In this document: positions 61,763 to 64,000 of the stretch, piece after piece
Layout of the letters: the number at the start of each line of letters is the position of its first letter
Position numbering within the stretch: position 1 is the stretch's first letter
Assembly: GCF_000379765.1 (NCBI RefSeq)
Contig: NZ_KB903465.1
Span: 436,807-500,806 of the forward strand
Origin: Flexithrix dorotheae DSM 6795
GTDB lineage: Bacteria; Bacteroidota; Bacteroidia; Cytophagales; Flammeovirgaceae
Direction of reading: 5' to 3'
DNA length: 64,000 bases
The notes under the pieces: model-generated
Told to the model about the DNA's origin: nothing
Seen by the model: only the letters and a program-made list of their open reading frames with translations
Databases searched by the model: none
Translations under genes and position numbers: made by a program

Positions 61763-63061
61763 TCAGGCGATTTTAAATATTCCCTTAAGGTAATCATTTA
61801 AGAATATTCCTTTCGGGTCTAGTTGATTTCTTATTTTTTTAAATTGCCCCCAATTGGTATATGCCTTTTCAAAATCTTCATGGCTAAAAGTGTTTAATTT
61901 ACCATAATGAGGACGCCCTCCGTATTTTTTTAAAATATCTTCCAGTAATTTGAAATAGGCTTTGTAGGGCATTCCTTTATACATATGCGCAGCAATGTAA
62001 GCTGAGGCCCTGCCATGAGCCGGACTAATCATGATGTCATCCTCTTTTACAAATCTGCACTCCAAAGGGAAATGAACCTGAATTTTATGATTACTAATGG
62101 TTTCTTGTATTTCCCGAATTGCAGGAATGAAATTTTCTCTGGGAATATTAAACTCCATTTCAGTAAATTTTACCATTCTGGTTGTCGCAAAAATCAGATT
62201 ACTTTTATCTGAATAAGAACCTGTAGAAACACCCCAGGCAGATATTTTACTGGAATACTTACTAAACCCGGGAAAAAACCTGGTAAACTCACTCAAAAGC
62301 CAGAAAACACCATTATCTACCACCACATCATTGAATTTTTTAAGGATTTCGTTTTCCTTTTTCACCTCTTCTGTCTTGTTCATAATTTTGGTTTGAACCA
62401 CATTAGTGTGTGGAAACCAGTAAAATTCAAAGTGCCGGTTTTCTTTATTATAAGCCTCTAATTTTTGAAGACAATCCTCTAAAGTTTCTTTTTTACATTC
62501 ATATTTTAGATTATAGGCAGGAACACATTTTAAAGTATAGGAACTCACGATACCCAATGCTCCAAGGGAAATTTGGGCAGCTTTAAAAATTCCCCTGTTT
62601 TGGGTTTCGGAACAGACGATTTTTTCACCATTCCCGGTAATTAAAGTAAGCCCGGCAATTTGTGTGGAAAGCGTACCAAAAGCGGTCCCGGTTCCGTGGG
62701 TCCCAGTATTCAATGCTCCTGCGATAGATTGTACATCAATATCCCCAAGGTTCTCCATGGCAAGGCCGTGTGAATCCAATAATTGGCCAAGCAATTTCAA
62801 TTTTGTACCGGCCTTCACCGTAACCAAACGCTTTTCCTTATGGATGGAAATAATTCCCTGATATTGGTCAAGTGAAATTAGGATGGAGTCGGTGGGAATT
62901 AACCTAGTCCAGCTATGCCCGGAGCCCTTTATGCGAATGTTCCTGTTTTCTGCATTGGCTTTTCGGATAACTTCCACAATTTCATTTTCCGACTTTGGAT
63001 ATTTTATTTCAGCTGGAGTGAAACTTAAATTTCCTCCCCAATTTCTAACTTTCATTTTCAT
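61763..63061 (-). CDS. FAD-linked sugar-lactone oxidase (D-arabinono-1,4-lactone oxidase family)
   Basis: A 432-residue flavoprotein. The FAD-binding (PCMH) domain (about 1-180) has GSGHSWTRL, with the His that binds FAD covalently in this family, and GALNTGTHGTGTAFGTLSTQ. The C-terminal ALO domain carries the HYGKLNTF segment (the HW-G-K motif region). Such enzymes oxidise an aldono-lactone or polyol with O2, forming H2O2. It converges head-on with the helicase gene and lies downstream of the RND gene on the same strand, separated by a hairpin. Confidence 0.9.
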   Translation of the reverse strand: MKMKVRNWGGNLSFTPAEIKYPKSENEIVEVIRKANAENRNIRIKGSGHSWTRLIPTDSILISLDQYQGIISIHKEKRLVTVKAGTKLKLLGQLLDSHGLAMENLGDIDVQSIAGALNTGTHGTGTAFGTLSTQIAGLTLITGNGEKIVCSETQNRGIFKAAQISLGALGIVSSYTLKCVPAYNLKYECKKETLEDCLQKLEAYNKENRHFEFYWFPHTNVVQTKIMNKTEEVKKENEILKKFNDVVVDNGVFWLLSEFTRFFPGFSKYSSKISAWGVSTGSYSDKSNLIFATTRMVKFTEMEFNIPRENFIPAIREIQETISNHKIQVHFPLECRFVKEDDIMISPAHGRASAYIAAHMYKGMPYKAYFKLLEDILKKYGGRPHYGKLNTFSHEDFEKAYTNWGQFKKIRNQLDPKGIFLNDYLKGIFKIA

Positions 63062-63099
63062 TCAGATTGATATTTCAGATCAGGTTCCTTCATAAAGCA

Positions 63100-63135
63100 A
63101 ATGACCTATTTTAGTCAATTCTAAAATAGGTCATT
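63100..63135 (-). terminator. perfect stem-loop between the RND gene and the oxidase gene
   Basis: A perfect 15-bp inverted repeat (63100-63114 with 63121-63135) with a 6-nt loop lies 32 bases after the RND stop codon. The 3' tail on the minus strand has only a weak T-tract, so it may act as a terminator or mRNA stabiliser. Confidence 0.6.
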
Positions 63136-63166
63136 ATTTACAAACTATATCAATATCAATAATTTT

Positions 63167-64000
63167 TTAATGCAATAGTTTATCCTTTTCCTGATCAATA
63201 ATTACTCTTTCCACTAATTCTGGAGCTGGCTTCCTACCCGTCCAGATATATTTCGAATATCTCCTCATATCATTAAAGTAAAGTAACAACACAGGGAAAA
63301 ACAACAGAATAATAAAAGTCCCTATTAATACCCCAAAGGCAATGGAACATGCCATAGGAATGAGGAACATAGCCTGACGGCTGGTTTCGGTTAAAAGCGG
63401 CAATAACCCAAATACAGTAGTTACGGAAGTAAGTACAATTGGCCTAAACCTGGAAATTCCGGCATCGTAAGCCGCATCGTAAACTTTCATACCAGAAAGT
63501 AAATTCCTATTGTACTTATCCAGAAATACTACGGCATCATTCACAATTACCCCGGAAAGTGCAATCATTCCAAAGGCACTTGAAATGGAAATGGGAATTC
63601 CCTGTAAAATGTGGCCCAAAGAAGCGCCAATCCATCCAAGAGGAATCATACTCATAATCAAAATACCCTGATAGAAAGATTTAAAATTGATCATGATAAT
63701 GAGAAACATGACAAAAAATGCACCTCCAAAATACATGGTAAGCTCATTGGAGGCTCTGGCACTTTCCTGAGCCTGTCCCCCGTAATCTATTTTTACACTT
63801 GGAAAAAGACTCTGGATTTCCGGCACAAATTCGTCTTGTATTTTTGCTAAAATTGGTGGTACCTCTCCATAAGGATCTACCATTTCGGCCTCCACTGTAA
63901 CAGTTCTGGCAGCAGAATAATGAGGTATATCTGCCACTCCCCTTTCTACTTTATAATTAACCAGTTCTTTTAGAGGCAATTCATTGCCATTGCTTTTTAT
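63167..64000 (-). CDS. RND efflux permease, C-terminal part (5' cut by window edge)
   Basis: The reading frame is open to the window edge; the Met codon at 63977-63979 is internal. The fragment (278 residues) covers the end of the second porter domain and helices 8-12 of an AcrB/CusA-type inner-membrane permease. Landmarks: MFLIIMINFKSF, IALSGVIVNDAVVFLDKYN, the RFRPIVLTSVTTVFGLLPL loop and a FFPVLLL helix. It is the permease of a tripartite efflux system, with its adaptor expected upstream, outside the window. The HlyD-like adaptor at 2864 is too far to be its operon partner. Confidence 0.95.
   Translation of the reverse strand: MKSNGNELPLKELVNYKVERGVADIPHYSAARTVTVEAEMVDPYGEVPPILAKIQDEFVPEIQSLFPSVKIDYGGQAQESARASNELTMYFGGAFFVMFLIIMINFKSFYQGILIMSMIPLGWIGASLGHILQGIPISISSAFGMIALSGVIVNDAVVFLDKYNRNLLSGMKVYDAAYDAGISRFRPIVLTSVTTVFGLLPLLTETSRQAMFLIPMACSIAFGVLIGTFIILLFFPVLLLYFNDMRRYSKYIWTGRKPAPELVERVIIDQEKDKLLH

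Noticed and set aside
63167-64000. One tripartite pump formed with the HlyD-like adaptor at 2864
   Set aside because: The genes are about 59 kb apart on opposite strands, and RND pumps usually have their own adjacent adaptor.

Overview
The window is AT-rich chromosomal DNA from a Bacteroidota bacterium, most likely order Cytophagales and probably marine. Support for this: a SusC/SusD pair, many Sec signal peptides and lipoproteins (some with a CKDD/CEEDD-type surface-export signal), LytS/LytTR and 7TM-DISM sensors, DUF1573, DUF4369-TlpA and SiaB/SiaC proteins, almost no Shine-Dalgarno sites, and a few TAnnTTTG -7 promoter elements. It holds about 53 protein genes. I saw no rRNA, tRNA, CRISPR array or complete insertion sequence. 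The first gene (gamma-glutamyltransferase) and the last (RND permease) are cut by the window edges.

Layout. 1-7.2 kb: end of ggt, a GAF-histidine kinase, then a run of HlyD-type adaptor, a repeat-built secreted protein and a LytS/LytTR two-component pair. 7.3-17 kb: small membrane and secreted proteins, an IscA-like protein with a CtpA-type S41 protease, aat, a PLP-dependent amino acid deaminase/aldolase-like enzyme, and a DUF481 outer-membrane protein. 17-30 kb: a 733-residue orphan secreted protein, SixA, a lipoprotein S41 protease, bacterioferritin, a PD40 propeller protein, purB, a DUF1080 lipoprotein, an orphan SiaC, an SMP-30-like lipoprotein, an ankyrin protein and XerD. 31-33 kb: a ceramidase-like membrane protein overlapping a MobA-like nucleotidyltransferase.

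33-44 kb is the most distinctive part. A SusD/SusC uptake pair lies downstream, on the same strand, of two 7TM-DISM receptors. One receptor is a conventional histidine kinase. The other ends in a zinc ribbon and helix-turn-helix derived from an IS1595-type transposase, with no catalytic DDE domain. It could be a membrane-bound, transposon-derived DNA-binding receptor. The susC leader carries direct and inverted repeats that could be its operator.

44-64 kb: gatB behind a structured leader that ends in a terminator-like hairpin, a DUF4369-thioredoxin lipoprotein, a dicarboxylate/cation symporter, a ThuA-like gene broken by a frameshift at an 8-T run, a GNAT, an APH-like kinase with a HAD-IIA phosphatase-like partner and a prohibitin, a SiaB-SiaC switch, a DUF1573 protein between two copies of a MITE-like palindromic repeat, a GH63 glucosidase, a SpoIIAA-like protein, a DEAD-box helicase abutting tail-to-tail a sugar-lactone oxidase, and an RND pump fragment.

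Signalling genes are dense: three histidine kinases, one LytTR regulator, two SiaC with one SiaB, one STAS-like protein, SixA and the transposase-fused receptor. Function calls rest on motif reading only; no database search was possible.
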